Below are positions 18,167-27,883 of a stretch of DNA of 64,000 nt, one piece after another; the first letter of the stretch is position 1; each line of letters begins with the position of its first letter. The DNA is taken from assembly GCA_905198155.1 (NCBI GenBank), contig CAJKBQ010000001.1, positions 88,911-152,910 of the forward strand, written 5' to 3'. A model generated the notes under the pieces. It did not search any database, was not told the DNA's origin, and saw nothing but the letters and a program-made list of their open reading frames with translations. The position numbers and the translations under genes are program-made. The DNA comes from an uncultured Eubacteriales bacterium. Its GTDB lineage: Bacteria; Bacillota; Clostridia; Oscillospirales; Acutalibacteraceae.

Positions 18167-20443
18167 ATGGAGAAAATATTTACACTGGACGGCGCGTGGG
18201 AACTGTATTACCACGACACGACCGCGGGCTGCGTGACGGATTACCGGACGCTGCCGCACGTGACGGCAGAAGTGCCGGGCAACGTGGAGCTGGACTTGAA
18301 ACGCGCGGGGCTGCTCCCGGCGGACGAGTTCCGCGGAATGGCGACGTGCGAAACGGCGAAGTACGAATCGTACGAATGGTGGTACCGCCGGACGTTTGAC
18401 GCGCCGGCACACAAGGCCAACGAGCGCGTGGTGCTGCGGTTCGAAGGCGTGGACTGCATCGCCGATTATTTCCTCAACGGGCAAGCGATATTCCATACCG
18501 AAAATGCGTTCATCGCGCACGAAGTGGACGTGACCGATACGCTGCGCGACGGCGAAAATGAGCTGGTGGTGCATCTGGATTCGGCGACTGCCAATCAGAT
18601 GGATCGCGAATATGATGCGTTTTTGTCATACACCTGGCACATCGGCGGCGGAATTTTCCTGCGGAAACCGGCGCATTGCTACGGGTGGGACATCTTCCCG
18701 CGCGTCGTGTCGGCCGGATTGTGGAAAAGCGTATCGATCGCCGTACGCGATGAATATCAGTTTGAAGATATGGGGTACATTGTCCGGATGAACGACCGGA
18801 TGGAACCGTCGCTCAGCTTTTACTATACCGTCCAGGCGCCCAAGCAGGATCTGTTCGACGGGACGCTGACCGTCCGAATTCACGGCGTGTGCGGCGACTC
18901 GGAATTCCACGGTGAGAGCAAAATGTGGCACTGCAAGCACAACCGGACGGCGTGCGAGATCCGCAATCCCAAACTGTGGTGGCCGCACAAATACGGCGAC
19001 GCCAATATTTACGATGCGGTGATCGAACTGTGCCGGGGCGACGAAGTAGTGGCGCGGCGCACGATGAATGTCGGCCTGCGGAAGCTGGAACTGAAACGCA
19101 CGGATACGCTGAACGAACCGGACGCGACGTTCAAATTCGTGGTCAACGGGCAGGATATCATGGCGTGCGGCAGCAACTGGGTGCCGCTGGACGCGTATCA
19201 CAGCCGCGACAAGCAGCGCTACGCCAAAGCAATGGAGATGGTGTCCGACATTGGGTGCAATATCCTGCGCGTGTGGGGCGGCGGCGTGTATGAGCAGGAC
19301 GAATTTTACGATTACTGCGACCGCCACGGCATCCTGGTGTGGCAGGACTTCATGATGGCGTGCCAAGCGGTGCCGATGGACGACGCGACGATGGCCAATC
19401 TGGAACAGGAATTCCGCTGGGTGATCCGCACCCTGCGGCATCATCCGTCGATCGCACTGTGGGCAGGGGACAACGAAATTGACACAGCGATGGCGTTCAA
19501 TTCCGTTAACCCAGAGATGAACGACATCACGCGCAAGCTGCTGCCAAAGCTGGTGCAGCGGCTTGACCCGGATCGCCCGTACCTGCCCAGCTCGCCGTAC
19601 CTGCCCAGCAAAATTTCGGGCGAATACGTCAAAGGGCACGACGTGTTTGTGGAGAGCCATTTGTGGGGACCGCGCGATTACTTCAAATCGCCGTTTTACG
19701 CACAGTCCAAAGCGTGCTTCGTCAGCGAAACCGGCTACCACGGCTGCCCGGCGATTGAATCCGTCCGCGAAATTGTGGATCCGGGGTACGAATGGCCGAT
19801 TTACAACGAACAGTGGACGCTGCATTCGTCCGACCAGAAAGGCCGCGACCACCGCGTCCACCTGATGGACGACCAGATTCGGCAGCTGTTCGGCCGCCCG
19901 GCGGAATCGCTGGAGGAGTTCGTGCTGGCATCGCAGATTTCGCAGGCGGAGGCGAAAAAATTCTTCATCGAGCGCATCCGGATGGGCCGCCCGCAGAAAA
20001 CCGGCGTGATCTGGTGGAACCTGCTGGACGGCTGGCCGCAGATGTCGGACGCGGTGGTGGACTATTTCTACCGCAAAAAACTGGCATACAGCTATATCAA
20101 ACGGTCGCAGGCACCCGTTGCGCTGATGGTGCACGAAATGGCGGCGTGGAACTACACGCTGGTCGCGGCGAACGACACGCTGCACCCAGTGGACGGAACA
20201 TACCGCGTGACGGACATTGCAACAGGCGAATGCTTTGGGGAAGGCGCGTTCCATGTGGACGCCAACACATGCACCGATCTCCAAAAAATCCGCATGATGT
20301 ACTCCGATCAGCGGATGCTGCTGATCGAATGGACGATCGACGGGCAAAAATCGTACAATCACTATCTGTGCGGATTCCCGGCGTTTTCGCTGGAAACATA
20401 CACCGAATGGCTGCATAAACTGCAGGAGATTTGCGGCGAATAA
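18167..20443 (+). CDS. Glycoside hydrolase family 2, beta-mannosidase-like
   Basis: The 758-residue protein has the GH2 layout: jelly-roll sugar-binding domain (about 1-180), immunoglobulin-like domain (about 190-300) and TIM barrel (about 300-640). The acid/base Glu437 is seen in WAGDNEID and the nucleophile Glu521 in VSETGYHG. WWPHKYG and NILRVWGGGVYE match beta-mannosidase-type members. There is no signal peptide, so it cleaves imported oligosaccharides. A ribosome site GAGAGGATG lies upstream. It precedes a ROK kinase and a SIS isomerase on the same strand, probably one catabolic unit. Confidence 0.9.
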   Translation: MEKIFTLDGAWELYYHDTTAGCVTDYRTLPHVTAEVPGNVELDLKRAGLLPADEFRGMATCETAKYESYEWWYRRTFDAPAHKANERVVLRFEGVDCIADYFLNGQAIFHTENAFIAHEVDVTDTLRDGENELVVHLDSATANQMDREYDAFLSYTWHIGGGIFLRKPAHCYGWDIFPRVVSAGLWKSVSIAVRDEYQFEDMGYIVRMNDRMEPSLSFYYTVQAPKQDLFDGTLTVRIHGVCGDSEFHGESKMWHCKHNRTACEIRNPKLWWPHKYGDANIYDAVIELCRGDEVVARRTMNVGLRKLELKRTDTLNEPDATFKFVVNGQDIMACGSNWVPLDAYHSRDKQRYAKAMEMVSDIGCNILRVWGGGVYEQDEFYDYCDRHGILVWQDFMMACQAVPMDDATMANLEQEFRWVIRTLRHHPSIALWAGDNEIDTAMAFNSVNPEMNDITRKLLPKLVQRLDPDRPYLPSSPYLPSKISGEYVKGHDVFVESHLWGPRDYFKSPFYAQSKACFVSETGYHGCPAIESVREIVDPGYEWPIYNEQWTLHSSDQKGRDHRVHLMDDQIRQLFGRPAESLEEFVLASQISQAEAKKFFIERIRMGRPQKTGVIWWNLLDGWPQMSDAVVDYFYRKKLAYSYIKRSQAPVALMVHEMAAWNYTLVAANDTLHPVDGTYRVTDIATGECFGEGAFHVDANTCTDLQKIRMMYSDQRMLLIEWTIDGQKSYNHYLCGFPAFSLETYTEWLHKLQEICGE

Positions 20444-20529
20444 TCCGGAAGCGGCACGTGCTGCGGATGTCCGATGGGACGCTGCAGCGCGGCCGCATTC
20501 GTGCGTGAAAAGGAGCGCTGATATATATA

Positions 20530-21492
20530 ATGAAGTATTTGGGGTTTGACATTGGCGGAACCAAAAGCGCCGTGGTGCTGGGGGACGAAACCGGTGCGGT
20601 GCTGCACCGGACGGCGATTGCGACTGCCGGGCCGGCGGAAACGCTGGCACAGCTGTTTGACGCAGCGGAACCGTTTGCGGCGGAGGCAGCATCGGCCGGA
20701 ATATCCTGCGGCGGGCCGCTGGACGAGGCGGCCGGCGTGATTTTGTCTCCGCCGAACCTGCCCGGCTGGGATCGGGTGGAAGTGGTGCGGATGATCCGCG
20801 AACGATTCGGGCGGCCTGCCCGGTTGTGCAACGACGCAAACGCCTGTGCGCTGGCTGAATGGCGGTTCGGCGCGGGGCAGGGCAGCCGCAGCATGGCGTT
20901 CCTCACGTTCGGCACCGGGCTGGGCGCGGGGCTGATTTTGGACGGGCGGCTGTATACCGGCGTCAACGGAAACGCCGGGGAAATTGGGCATATTCGGATG
21001 GCGCGCTTCGGCCCGGTGGGCTACGGCAAAGAAGGCTCGCTCGAAGGCTTCGTCAGCGGGAGCGGGCTGGCGCAAACCGGACGCACCGCTGCGCTGGAAC
21101 TGCTGCAGCGCGGGCAAGCACCGGCGTACTGCAAATCGATGGCAGATCTGGATACCGTCACTGCAAAAACCATTGCCGATGCCGCCGACGCCGGGGATCC
21201 GACGGCGATTGAAGTGTACCGGCGGTGCGGTGAACGGCTGGGCGAGGGGCTGGCGATTCTGGTGGATATCCTGAACCTGGATCGGATCGTGATCGGAAGC
21301 ATCTTCCAGCGGTCAGAAAATTTGCTGCGCCCGGCGATGGAAGCAGCAATGCGGCGCGAATGCCTGCCGGAAGCACTGCGTGCCGTGCAGGTGGTTCCGG
21401 CGGCGCTGGGCAACCGCATCGGGGATCTGGCGGCATTGTCGCTGGCGATGGAAATCGACGCCGCACCCGGAGAAGGGAAGGAATTGCAATGA
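20530..21492 (+). CDS. ROK family sugar kinase (non-canonical ROK motif)
   Basis: The 320-residue protein has the ROK/ASKHA kinase features: phosphate-binding DIGGTK at residues 7-12, CNDANACALAEW near 100-111 with the catalytic Asp, and FGTGLGAGLI. The usual zinc motif CxCGxxGCxE is replaced by GPVGYGKEGSLEG, so the zinc site is missing. It is probably still a kinase for glucose, mannose or an amino sugar. The ribosome site AAGGAG is about 14 nt from the ATG, longer than usual, across an ATATATATA tract. Its stop overlaps the start of the SIS gene (ATGA). Confidence 0.85.
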   Translation: MKYLGFDIGGTKSAVVLGDETGAVLHRTAIATAGPAETLAQLFDAAEPFAAEAASAGISCGGPLDEAAGVILSPPNLPGWDRVEVVRMIRERFGRPARLCNDANACALAEWRFGAGQGSRSMAFLTFGTGLGAGLILDGRLYTGVNGNAGEIGHIRMARFGPVGYGKEGSLEGFVSGSGLAQTGRTAALELLQRGQAPAYCKSMADLDTVTAKTIADAADAGDPTAIEVYRRCGERLGEGLAILVDILNLDRIVIGSIFQRSENLLRPAMEAAMRRECLPEALRAVQVVPAALGNRIGDLAALSLAMEIDAAPGEGKELQ

Positions 21493-22121
21493 CAAACGAA
21501 TGGTTTGAACGTTATCCGGCGCTGGAAAGCTGCCGTCCGGCCATGGAATCGGCGGCGGAGATTTTGTGTGAATCGTTCCGCAACGGCGGCCAGCTGCTGA
21601 TTTGCGGCAACGGCGGCAGCTGCGCCGACAGCGGTCACATTGCCGGGGAACTGCTGAAAGGATTCCGGCTGAATCGACCGATCCCGCAGCAGGATCGGGA
21701 CGAATTGGTGCGCCGGTTTGGCGCAGACGGTGCGCAGCTGGCCGATGCGCTGCAGGGCGCGCTCCCGGCGATTTCGCTGCCGGATCAGACGGCGGTACTG
21801 ACGGCATTTGCGAACGACGTGCTGCCCGAAGCCGGATTTGCGCAGCTGACATACGGTTACGGTCGGCCGGGCGACGTGCTGCTGGGGATCAGCACGTCCG
21901 GCAATTCCGCCAATGTGGTGGACGCGGCGCGCGTAGCCGCGCTGCGCGGGATGAAAGTGATCGCACTGGTCGGCGCGCGGCCGTGCAAGCTGGATGATCT
22001 GGCCGACGTGGCAATTCATGTTCCGGAAACGGACACGGCGCATGTGCAGGAGCTGCATTTGCCGGTATATCACGCGCTGTGCGCCTGGTGCGAACAGGTG
22101 TTTTTCGGGGAAGCGAAATAA
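21489..22121 (+). CDS. SIS-domain isomerase, phosphoheptose isomerase (GmhA)-like
   Basis: The 210-residue protein is a single SIS domain of GmhA type, with ICGNGGSCADSGH near residues 37-49, STSGNSAN for phosphate binding near 137-144 and the C-terminal ETDTAHVQELHL block. GmhA makes D-glycero-D-manno-heptose 7-phosphate from sedoheptulose 7-phosphate. Translation is coupled to the ROK kinase by an ATGA overlap. In this catabolic setting it might instead act on another phosphosugar, which cannot be told from sequence. Confidence 0.85.
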   Translation: MTNEWFERYPALESCRPAMESAAEILCESFRNGGQLLICGNGGSCADSGHIAGELLKGFRLNRPIPQQDRDELVRRFGADGAQLADALQGALPAISLPDQTAVLTAFANDVLPEAGFAQLTYGYGRPGDVLLGISTSGNSANVVDAARVAALRGMKVIALVGARPCKLDDLADVAIHVPETDTAHVQELHLPVYHALCAWCEQVFFGEAK

Positions 22122-22125
22122 TTTT

Positions 22126-22167
22126 GCGCTCCGTTTCGGAATTCCGGGACGGAGCGCTGTTTTTTTT
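22126..22167 (+). terminator. Rho-independent terminator
   Basis: A 9-bp stem, GCGCTCCGT with ACGGAGCGC, is followed by TGTTTTTTTT. It ends the GH2-ROK-SIS unit. Confidence 0.92.
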
Positions 22168-22253
22168 GCGCAAAAATCAAATTTTTTGTGAGTGAATTGT
22201 GCGGGCTGAACGAATAAAAAGTAAAACAACTTTAACACAGGAGACGTGATCAT

Positions 22254-23489
22254 ATGAAAAAGCGATATGTATTCGGCGCACTGCTGCTGAGCCTGACCCT
22301 GCTGCTGACCGGCTGCGCAGGCGGCGCGGCCAAGCTGTCAACCGGCACGCAGGATTTGATGAAGGGGGTTCCGGTGAAATCCCCGGCCAAAATGGAGCCG
22401 GACGAAGCGTTTATCGACGCGATGCGGCAATTTTCCGTGCGTCTGCTGCAACAAACGGCCGGATCGGGGAATACGATGGTATCCCCGGCGTCCGTGATGG
22501 CGGCAATGGCGATGGTATCGACCGGCGCGCGCGGCGAAACGGCGGCGCAGATGGCGCAGGCGTTCGGGATGGAACTGGATGCGCTGCACCCCGCACTCAG
22601 TGCGTGGCTCGACGGTTTGACCGGCGGCAAGAAAACCAAGCTGAACGTCGCCAATTCAATTTGGTTCCGGAAGGACGGCGCGGAAATTGCGCCGGATTTC
22701 CTGCAAAAGAACGCGGAAACGTACCATGCATCGCTGTATGCGGCGGAATTTGACGATGCGACGGTGGCGGACGTCAACCGCTGGGTCAAGCACGAAACGA
22801 TGGGGCTGATTCCGCAAATGGTGGATCGGCTGCCGGACGAGACGACAATGCTGCTGATCAACGCACTTGCGTTCGACGGAAAATGGACGGAGCCTTTTGA
22901 AAAAAACAGCACGCTGGAAGTACCGTTTACACAGGCCGACGGAACGTCTAAAAATATCCTGATGATGCACGGCAGGACGGAAGGATATTTCAAAACCGCC
23001 GATGCCGTCGGATTCCGAAAAGCGTATACCGACGGGTATTCGCTGATTGCGATTTTGCCGAACCAGTCGGTGACGCTGGCAGACTATTTGGCGTCGTGGA
23101 CGCCTGAACGGTTGACGGAATTTTTGAACAGCGAGGCAGCGTACACGGTGGATATCGGGCTGCCGAAGTTCAAATCCGCATACAGCTCGACGCTCAACGA
23201 CGCGCTGCGGGCGATGGGCATTCGGGATGCATTTACCGAATCGGCCGATTTTTCCGGTATTAGCCGCACGCCGCTGGCCATTGACCAGGTGCTGCACAAA
23301 ACCAAAATTGAAGTGGACGAATCGGGCACCAAAGCGGCGGCGGCCACAATGGTCGGCGTAAAGTGTACGTCGATACCGATGGACAGCGAAACGGTGATTT
23401 TGAACCGTCCGTTTCTGTATATGATCGTGCAGGATGAAACCAATCTGCCGGTTTTCCTGGGCACGATGAACGCTGTACCGGAAGAATAA
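22254..23489 (+). CDS. Lipoprotein serpin (serine protease inhibitor family)
   Basis: The 411-residue product has a lipoprotein signal peptide with lipobox LTGC (Cys21) and a full serpin domain (about residues 50-408). The reactive loop hinge is intact: ESGTKAAAATMVG, with small residues where insertion into sheet A needs them, which argues for an inhibitory serpin. By position the scissile bond falls near KCTS, so the target protease is not obvious. FNRPF-like (here NRPFLYMI) closes the fold. GGAG lies upstream of the ATG. It stands alone between two terminators. Anchored outside, it would guard against host or bacterial proteases. Confidence 0.93.
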   Translation: MKKRYVFGALLLSLTLLLTGCAGGAAKLSTGTQDLMKGVPVKSPAKMEPDEAFIDAMRQFSVRLLQQTAGSGNTMVSPASVMAAMAMVSTGARGETAAQMAQAFGMELDALHPALSAWLDGLTGGKKTKLNVANSIWFRKDGAEIAPDFLQKNAETYHASLYAAEFDDATVADVNRWVKHETMGLIPQMVDRLPDETTMLLINALAFDGKWTEPFEKNSTLEVPFTQADGTSKNILMMHGRTEGYFKTADAVGFRKAYTDGYSLIAILPNQSVTLADYLASWTPERLTEFLNSEAAYTVDIGLPKFKSAYSSTLNDALRAMGIRDAFTESADFSGISRTPLAIDQVLHKTKIEVDESGTKAAAATMVGVKCTSIPMDSETVILNRPFLYMIVQDETNLPVFLGTMNAVPEE

Positions 23490-23504
23490 GACCGGAGCAA
23501 CAAA

Positions 23505-23539
23505 ATGAGCAGGACGCGGAATGCATCCTGCTCATTTTT
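23505..23539. terminator. Bidirectional terminator
   Basis: A 10-bp stem, ATGAGCAGGA with TCCTGCTCAT, has an A-run before and a T-run after it. It serves both the serpin gene and the convergent dehydratase-like gene ending at 23548. Confidence 0.88.
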
Positions 23540-23547
23540 GATTGTAT

Positions 23548-24867
23548 TTATCGTTCGGTGCCGGTGGAAACGGATGCGCCGGTTTGCGGGCGTTCACGAT
23601 GCGTTTCCGACTGCACACGACGTGCGTTGGCCAGCATCAGTTTCAGCCGGTTTTCCTGATTGACTTTTGCCGCGCCGGAATCGTAGTCGATTGCGACGAT
23701 GTTGACGTCCGGGTTGCGTGCTTTGATCGGCTTCATCATACCCTTGCCGCAGATGTGGTTTGGCAGACAGCCGAACGGCTGCGTACAGACGATGTTTTTC
23801 ACGCCGTTTTCCGCCAGTTCCAGCATTTCTGCCGTCAACAGCCAGCCTTCGCCCATTTTGGTGCCAATCCCAATGTAATTGCGGCACAGCTGCACCGTGC
23901 GCTCAAACGGCGTCGGCGGGATGAACCGGCCGTCCGACGCAATCGCGCGGCACATATCGTTTTTCTTTTTGCACAGAAAGCGGTAGGCTGCCCAATTGGC
24001 GCAGTGACTCCATCGGCCGCGGCCGTACAGCTTGTAGTCCACAATCCCGTTGTACACACAGTACAAACAGAAATCCACCAGCCCCGGCACGTGGACTTCC
24101 GCGCCTTCGCGCACCAGAAAATCTTCCAGGTTGTTGTTGCCGAGCGGGGAGTATTTGACGAAAATTTCACCGACGACGCCGACCTGAACGGTGTTGCGGT
24201 ACTGCGTCGGAATTTGGGCGAAATCCGCGACGATTTTGCGGTAATTTTCGCGGACGTGCCGGTACGAGATCCGGCTGCTATGCCCCAATTCGCCGCCCAG
24301 CCGCGCCGTCCATTCGTCTGCCAGTCGTTGGGCGCTTCCGGTCGTCACTTCATACGGCCGCGTCTGCTGCACCAGCGTCATCAACAAGTCGCCGTACAGT
24401 ACGCTGTACAGCATTCCGTGCAGCTTGGGCAGCGTCAGCTGGAACCCGGAATGCGTTTCCAGCCCGGCCAGACTGAACGAAATCACGGGCACATACCCAT
24501 ATCCCGCCTTTTGGAGCGCTTTGCGCAGCAGGGAAATATAGTTGGATGCGCGGCATCCACCGCCGGTTTGGAACTGAATGAGCGCGACCTTGTGCGGGTC
24601 GTACCGGCCGGACTGGATGGCTTCCATAAATTGCCCAATCACCAGAATGGCCGGGTAGCAGGTGTCGTTGTGGACATACTTCAGCCCGGTCTCAATCACC
24701 TGCGGGCCGGAGGTTTCCAGCAGCTCCATGTGATATCCGTATGTTTTCAGCACTGCCAAAATCATTTTGAAATGCATCGGGAGCATATTCGGCACCAAGA
24801 TGGTGTACTCCGGGATCATTTCTTTCGTGAATTCAACGTACGGCAGTGCCTGCGTTTTGGGTTTCAT
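23548..24867 (-). CDS. 2-hydroxyacyl-CoA dehydratase (HgdB/HGD-D)-like protein
   Basis: The 439-residue protein resembles the dehydratase D-component half that follows DUF2229 in large activase fusions: MIPEYTILVPNMLPMHF at the start, CYPAILVIGQ and GGGCRASNYI for Fe-S ligands, and CTQPFGCLPNHICGKGMM near residues 370-390. ATG at 24867 has AAAGGAG 9 nt upstream; the earlier GTG at 24876 touches it. It overlaps the activase gene by 35 bp. In many Clostridia both parts form one protein of about 1400 residues. The physiological substrate is unknown. Confidence 0.82.
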   Translation of the reverse strand: MKPKTQALPYVEFTKEMIPEYTILVPNMLPMHFKMILAVLKTYGYHMELLETSGPQVIETGLKYVHNDTCYPAILVIGQFMEAIQSGRYDPHKVALIQFQTGGGCRASNYISLLRKALQKAGYGYVPVISFSLAGLETHSGFQLTLPKLHGMLYSVLYGDLLMTLVQQTRPYEVTTGSAQRLADEWTARLGGELGHSSRISYRHVRENYRKIVADFAQIPTQYRNTVQVGVVGEIFVKYSPLGNNNLEDFLVREGAEVHVPGLVDFCLYCVYNGIVDYKLYGRGRWSHCANWAAYRFLCKKKNDMCRAIASDGRFIPPTPFERTVQLCRNYIGIGTKMGEGWLLTAEMLELAENGVKNIVCTQPFGCLPNHICGKGMMKPIKARNPDVNIVAIDYDSGAAKVNQENRLKLMLANARRVQSETHRERPQTGASVSTGTER

Positions 24868-27829
24868 GCGATGCACTCCTTTCTTCCAGCGCGCCGATCA
24901 GGCTGCGCAGCCGGATTTTGACCGCGCCGAGATTAGTGATTTCGTCAATTTTGATTTGCGTGTAAAACTTTCCGCTGTCCTCCAGAATCGACCGAACCTC
25001 GTCGGTGGTAATGGCGTCCACGCCGCAGCCGAACGACACCAGCTGCACCAGCTCCACGTCGTCGTGCTGCGCAGCGTATCGTGCAGCGCGGTACAGCCGT
25101 GCGTGATACGTCCACTGATTCAGCACATGAACGGTTTCCGGCGGCACCAGGTCACACACACTGTCCTCGCTGACGACGACAAATCCCAGCGAAGTCGCCA
25201 GACGGTCAATGCCGTGGCAGATTTCGGAATCGATGTGATACGGCCGACCGGCCAGAATCATGATGCGCTTGCCGTGCGCGCGCGCCCATTCCAGCGCGCG
25301 ATACCCCTCGGCGCGGACGGCTTCGCGGTAGGCGTCGTACGCCGTGAAGCCGATATCCACCGCTCGCTGGACATCGGATTTTCGGATATCCGGGAAATCC
25401 GCCCGCAGCTGTGCCGTCAGTTCCTGCACCAACGCGCGCGGACGGTTGATATTCAGGTACGGATAGCGGAACCGCACCGTTTTCAGTTCTTCCACATTGC
25501 CGTTGAGCAGTTCCGAATAGTACGCCACTACCGGGCAATTGTAGTGATTCGCACCGGCTTTTTCGTCCACATTGTACGTCAGGCACGGATAAAAAATGGT
25601 TTCCGCACCCTGCGCGATCAGATGCATGATGTGGCCGTGCATCAGCTTCGCAGGGTAGCAGACCGTGTCGGACGGGATGGAAAACTGGCCGGATTCGTAC
25701 AGCCGCCGGGTGGACATGGGGGAGACGATTACTTCGAACCCGAGCGATGAGAAAATTGTGTGCCACAGCGGCAGCAGCTCATACATACCAAGCGCCAGCG
25801 GCAGTCCCAGCTTGCCGCGCGTGCCGGATGTACAGGTTTTCTGCGCCACCTCGGTCAGGTAATCGCGCTTGAATGCATACAGGTTCGGCAAGGGTTCTCC
25901 GCTGGTGCGCAGTCCGGCACCTTTTTCGCATTGATTGCCGGAAATATACGGTTTGCCGTCGCCAAACCGGTTGACGGTCAGGCGGCAGTGATTCGTGCAG
26001 CCTTTGCACACGGCCGGCTGCGCTGTGTGGACGAACGACGCCAGCTTTTCCGGGGAAATCAGCTGGGACTGCATGCATTTTTTGCTGTACAGCGCAGCGC
26101 CATATGCGCCCATCAGTCCCGCAATCGCCGGGCGGATAACCGGTTTACCCAGTTCCCGCTCGAACGCGCGCAGCACGGCGTCGTTGTAAAACGTGCCGCC
26201 CTGCACTACAATATGTTCGCCCAATTCATCGGCACTTCCGGCGCGAATGACTTTGTAAATGGCATTTTTAACCACGCTGATCGACAGCCCGGCCGAAATG
26301 TCTTCCACCGACGCGCCGTCTTTCTGCGACTGCTTGACGGAAGAGTTCATGAACACCGTGCAGCGGCTGCCCAAATTGACCGGGGCGCGGCTGTGCAGTC
26401 CTTTCCGGGCAAAATCTGCAATGGAATAGCCCATTGCCTTCGCAAACGTCTCCAAAAACGACCCGCACCCCGACGAGCAGGCTTCGTTCAGCATAATGCT
26501 GTCGATCGCGCCATTTTTGATCCGGAAGCACTTAATATCCTGCCCGCCGATGTCCAGGATAAAGTCCACGTCCGGCTGGAAATACCGCGCGGCGGTGTAG
26601 TGCGCAATCGTCTCGACCAGACCATAATCGACGGAAAATGCGTGCCGAATCAGCTCTTCGCCGTATCCGGTGACGGCGCTCCCGGCAATGCGCACGCGGC
26701 TGCCGCACCAACGGTACAGCTCGGTCAGCTGCGCCCGGACGATCTCGACCGGATTGCCCTGGTTGGATGCGTAGTACGAATACAGCAGCGCGTTGTCCGC
26801 CGAAATCAGCACCAGCTTGGTGGTCGTGCTGCCGCAGTCGATGCCCAAATACGCGTCGCCCGTATAGGTATCCAGCTCCGCGGTCGGGACAGATGCATCC
26901 CGGTGCCGGGCGGCAAACGCTTTGTAGTCGGCTTCGGTTTCAAACAACGGCGCCAACCGCTCTGCCGCGCCGGCAATGTGCGGCGCAGCCGTGATTCGCT
27001 CGATCAGATCGGCAACTGTGTCCTCTTCGGCTTGTTTTTTGGCATACAGCGATGCGCCGTACGCAACCGCAAACCGGCCATACTCCGGGAAGATTGCATC
27101 GTCGTCGGTCAAATGGAGCGTTTCCTGGAACCGGCGGCGCAGCCCTTTGCAGTAATACAGCGGCCCGCCCAAAAACAGCACCTTGCCGCGAATCTGCCGC
27201 CCTTGCGCCAGCCCGGCGATGGTCTGATTGACAACAGCCTGATAGATGCTGGCGGCCACGTCTGACTTCCGCGCGCCCTGGTTCAGCAGCGGCTGAATGT
27301 CCGTTTTGGCAAACACGCCGCATCGGCTGGCGATGGGGTAGAGCCGTTCGCTTTGCAGGCTCAGCGCGTCCAGTTCGTCCGGCGTCACATTCAGCAGCGT
27401 TGCCATCTGGTCAATAAACGCACCGGTCCCGCCGGCGCAGGAGCCGTTCATACGCTCGTCCATTCCGCCGTCGAAAAAGATGATTTTGGCGTCCTCGCCG
27501 CCCAGCTCGATGACACACGATGTATCCGGCTCCAGTTGGTGGACGACTTCACCGGTCGCAAAAACCTCCTGCACAAACGGGGCATCGATGGCTTCCGCCA
27601 GTCCCAGCCCGGCCGAGCCGGAGATGGCCGCCGTCACCGTGCGGCCGTCGGCCAGCGGCGCCATTTCCCGCAGCAATTCGACGATTTTCTCGCGGACCTG
27701 CGAAAAATGCCGCTCATATTTTTCAAACAAAATACGGTTCCCGTCCCGCAAAACGACTTTTGCGGTGGTGGAACCGATGTCAATCCCCAGCGCCAGCGGC
27801 GTGGGGCGAATTTGCCCGGCAGTATACAT
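24833..27829 (-). CDS. Acyl-CoA dehydratase activase-related protein (two BcrAD/BadFG domains plus DUF2229)
   Basis: The 998-residue protein holds two ASKHA-type activase domains: the first with LGIDIGSTTAKVV near residue 14 and a GSCAGGTG cluster site near 128, the second with LGIDCGSTTTKLV near 328 and CSSGCGSFLE near 450. A DUF2229 region (about 665-950) with Cys motifs CKGCTNHC follows. Such proteins use ATP to drive an electron from a [4Fe-4S] dimer into a dehydratase. GGAGGAG lies 8 nt before the ATG. The downstream overlapping gene supplies the dehydratase-like partner. Confidence 0.9.
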   Translation of the reverse strand: MYTAGQIRPTPLALGIDIGSTTAKVVLRDGNRILFEKYERHFSQVREKIVELLREMAPLADGRTVTAAISGSAGLGLAEAIDAPFVQEVFATGEVVHQLEPDTSCVIELGGEDAKIIFFDGGMDERMNGSCAGGTGAFIDQMATLLNVTPDELDALSLQSERLYPIASRCGVFAKTDIQPLLNQGARKSDVAASIYQAVVNQTIAGLAQGRQIRGKVLFLGGPLYYCKGLRRRFQETLHLTDDDAIFPEYGRFAVAYGASLYAKKQAEEDTVADLIERITAAPHIAGAAERLAPLFETEADYKAFAARHRDASVPTAELDTYTGDAYLGIDCGSTTTKLVLISADNALLYSYYASNQGNPVEIVRAQLTELYRWCGSRVRIAGSAVTGYGEELIRHAFSVDYGLVETIAHYTAARYFQPDVDFILDIGGQDIKCFRIKNGAIDSIMLNEACSSGCGSFLETFAKAMGYSIADFARKGLHSRAPVNLGSRCTVFMNSSVKQSQKDGASVEDISAGLSISVVKNAIYKVIRAGSADELGEHIVVQGGTFYNDAVLRAFERELGKPVIRPAIAGLMGAYGAALYSKKCMQSQLISPEKLASFVHTAQPAVCKGCTNHCRLTVNRFGDGKPYISGNQCEKGAGLRTSGEPLPNLYAFKRDYLTEVAQKTCTSGTRGKLGLPLALGMYELLPLWHTIFSSLGFEVIVSPMSTRRLYESGQFSIPSDTVCYPAKLMHGHIMHLIAQGAETIFYPCLTYNVDEKAGANHYNCPVVAYYSELLNGNVEELKTVRFRYPYLNINRPRALVQELTAQLRADFPDIRKSDVQRAVDIGFTAYDAYREAVRAEGYRALEWARAHGKRIMILAGRPYHIDSEICHGIDRLATSLGFVVVSEDSVCDLVPPETVHVLNQWTYHARLYRAARYAAQHDDVELVQLVSFGCGVDAITTDEVRSILEDSGKFYTQIKIDEITNLGAVKIRLRSLIGALEERSASHETQNAGTAVR

Positions 27830-27883
27830 ACGACTCCTCCAAATTTCAAACGATTCGCCGGATTCTGTGCGTTGAATCCGGTA

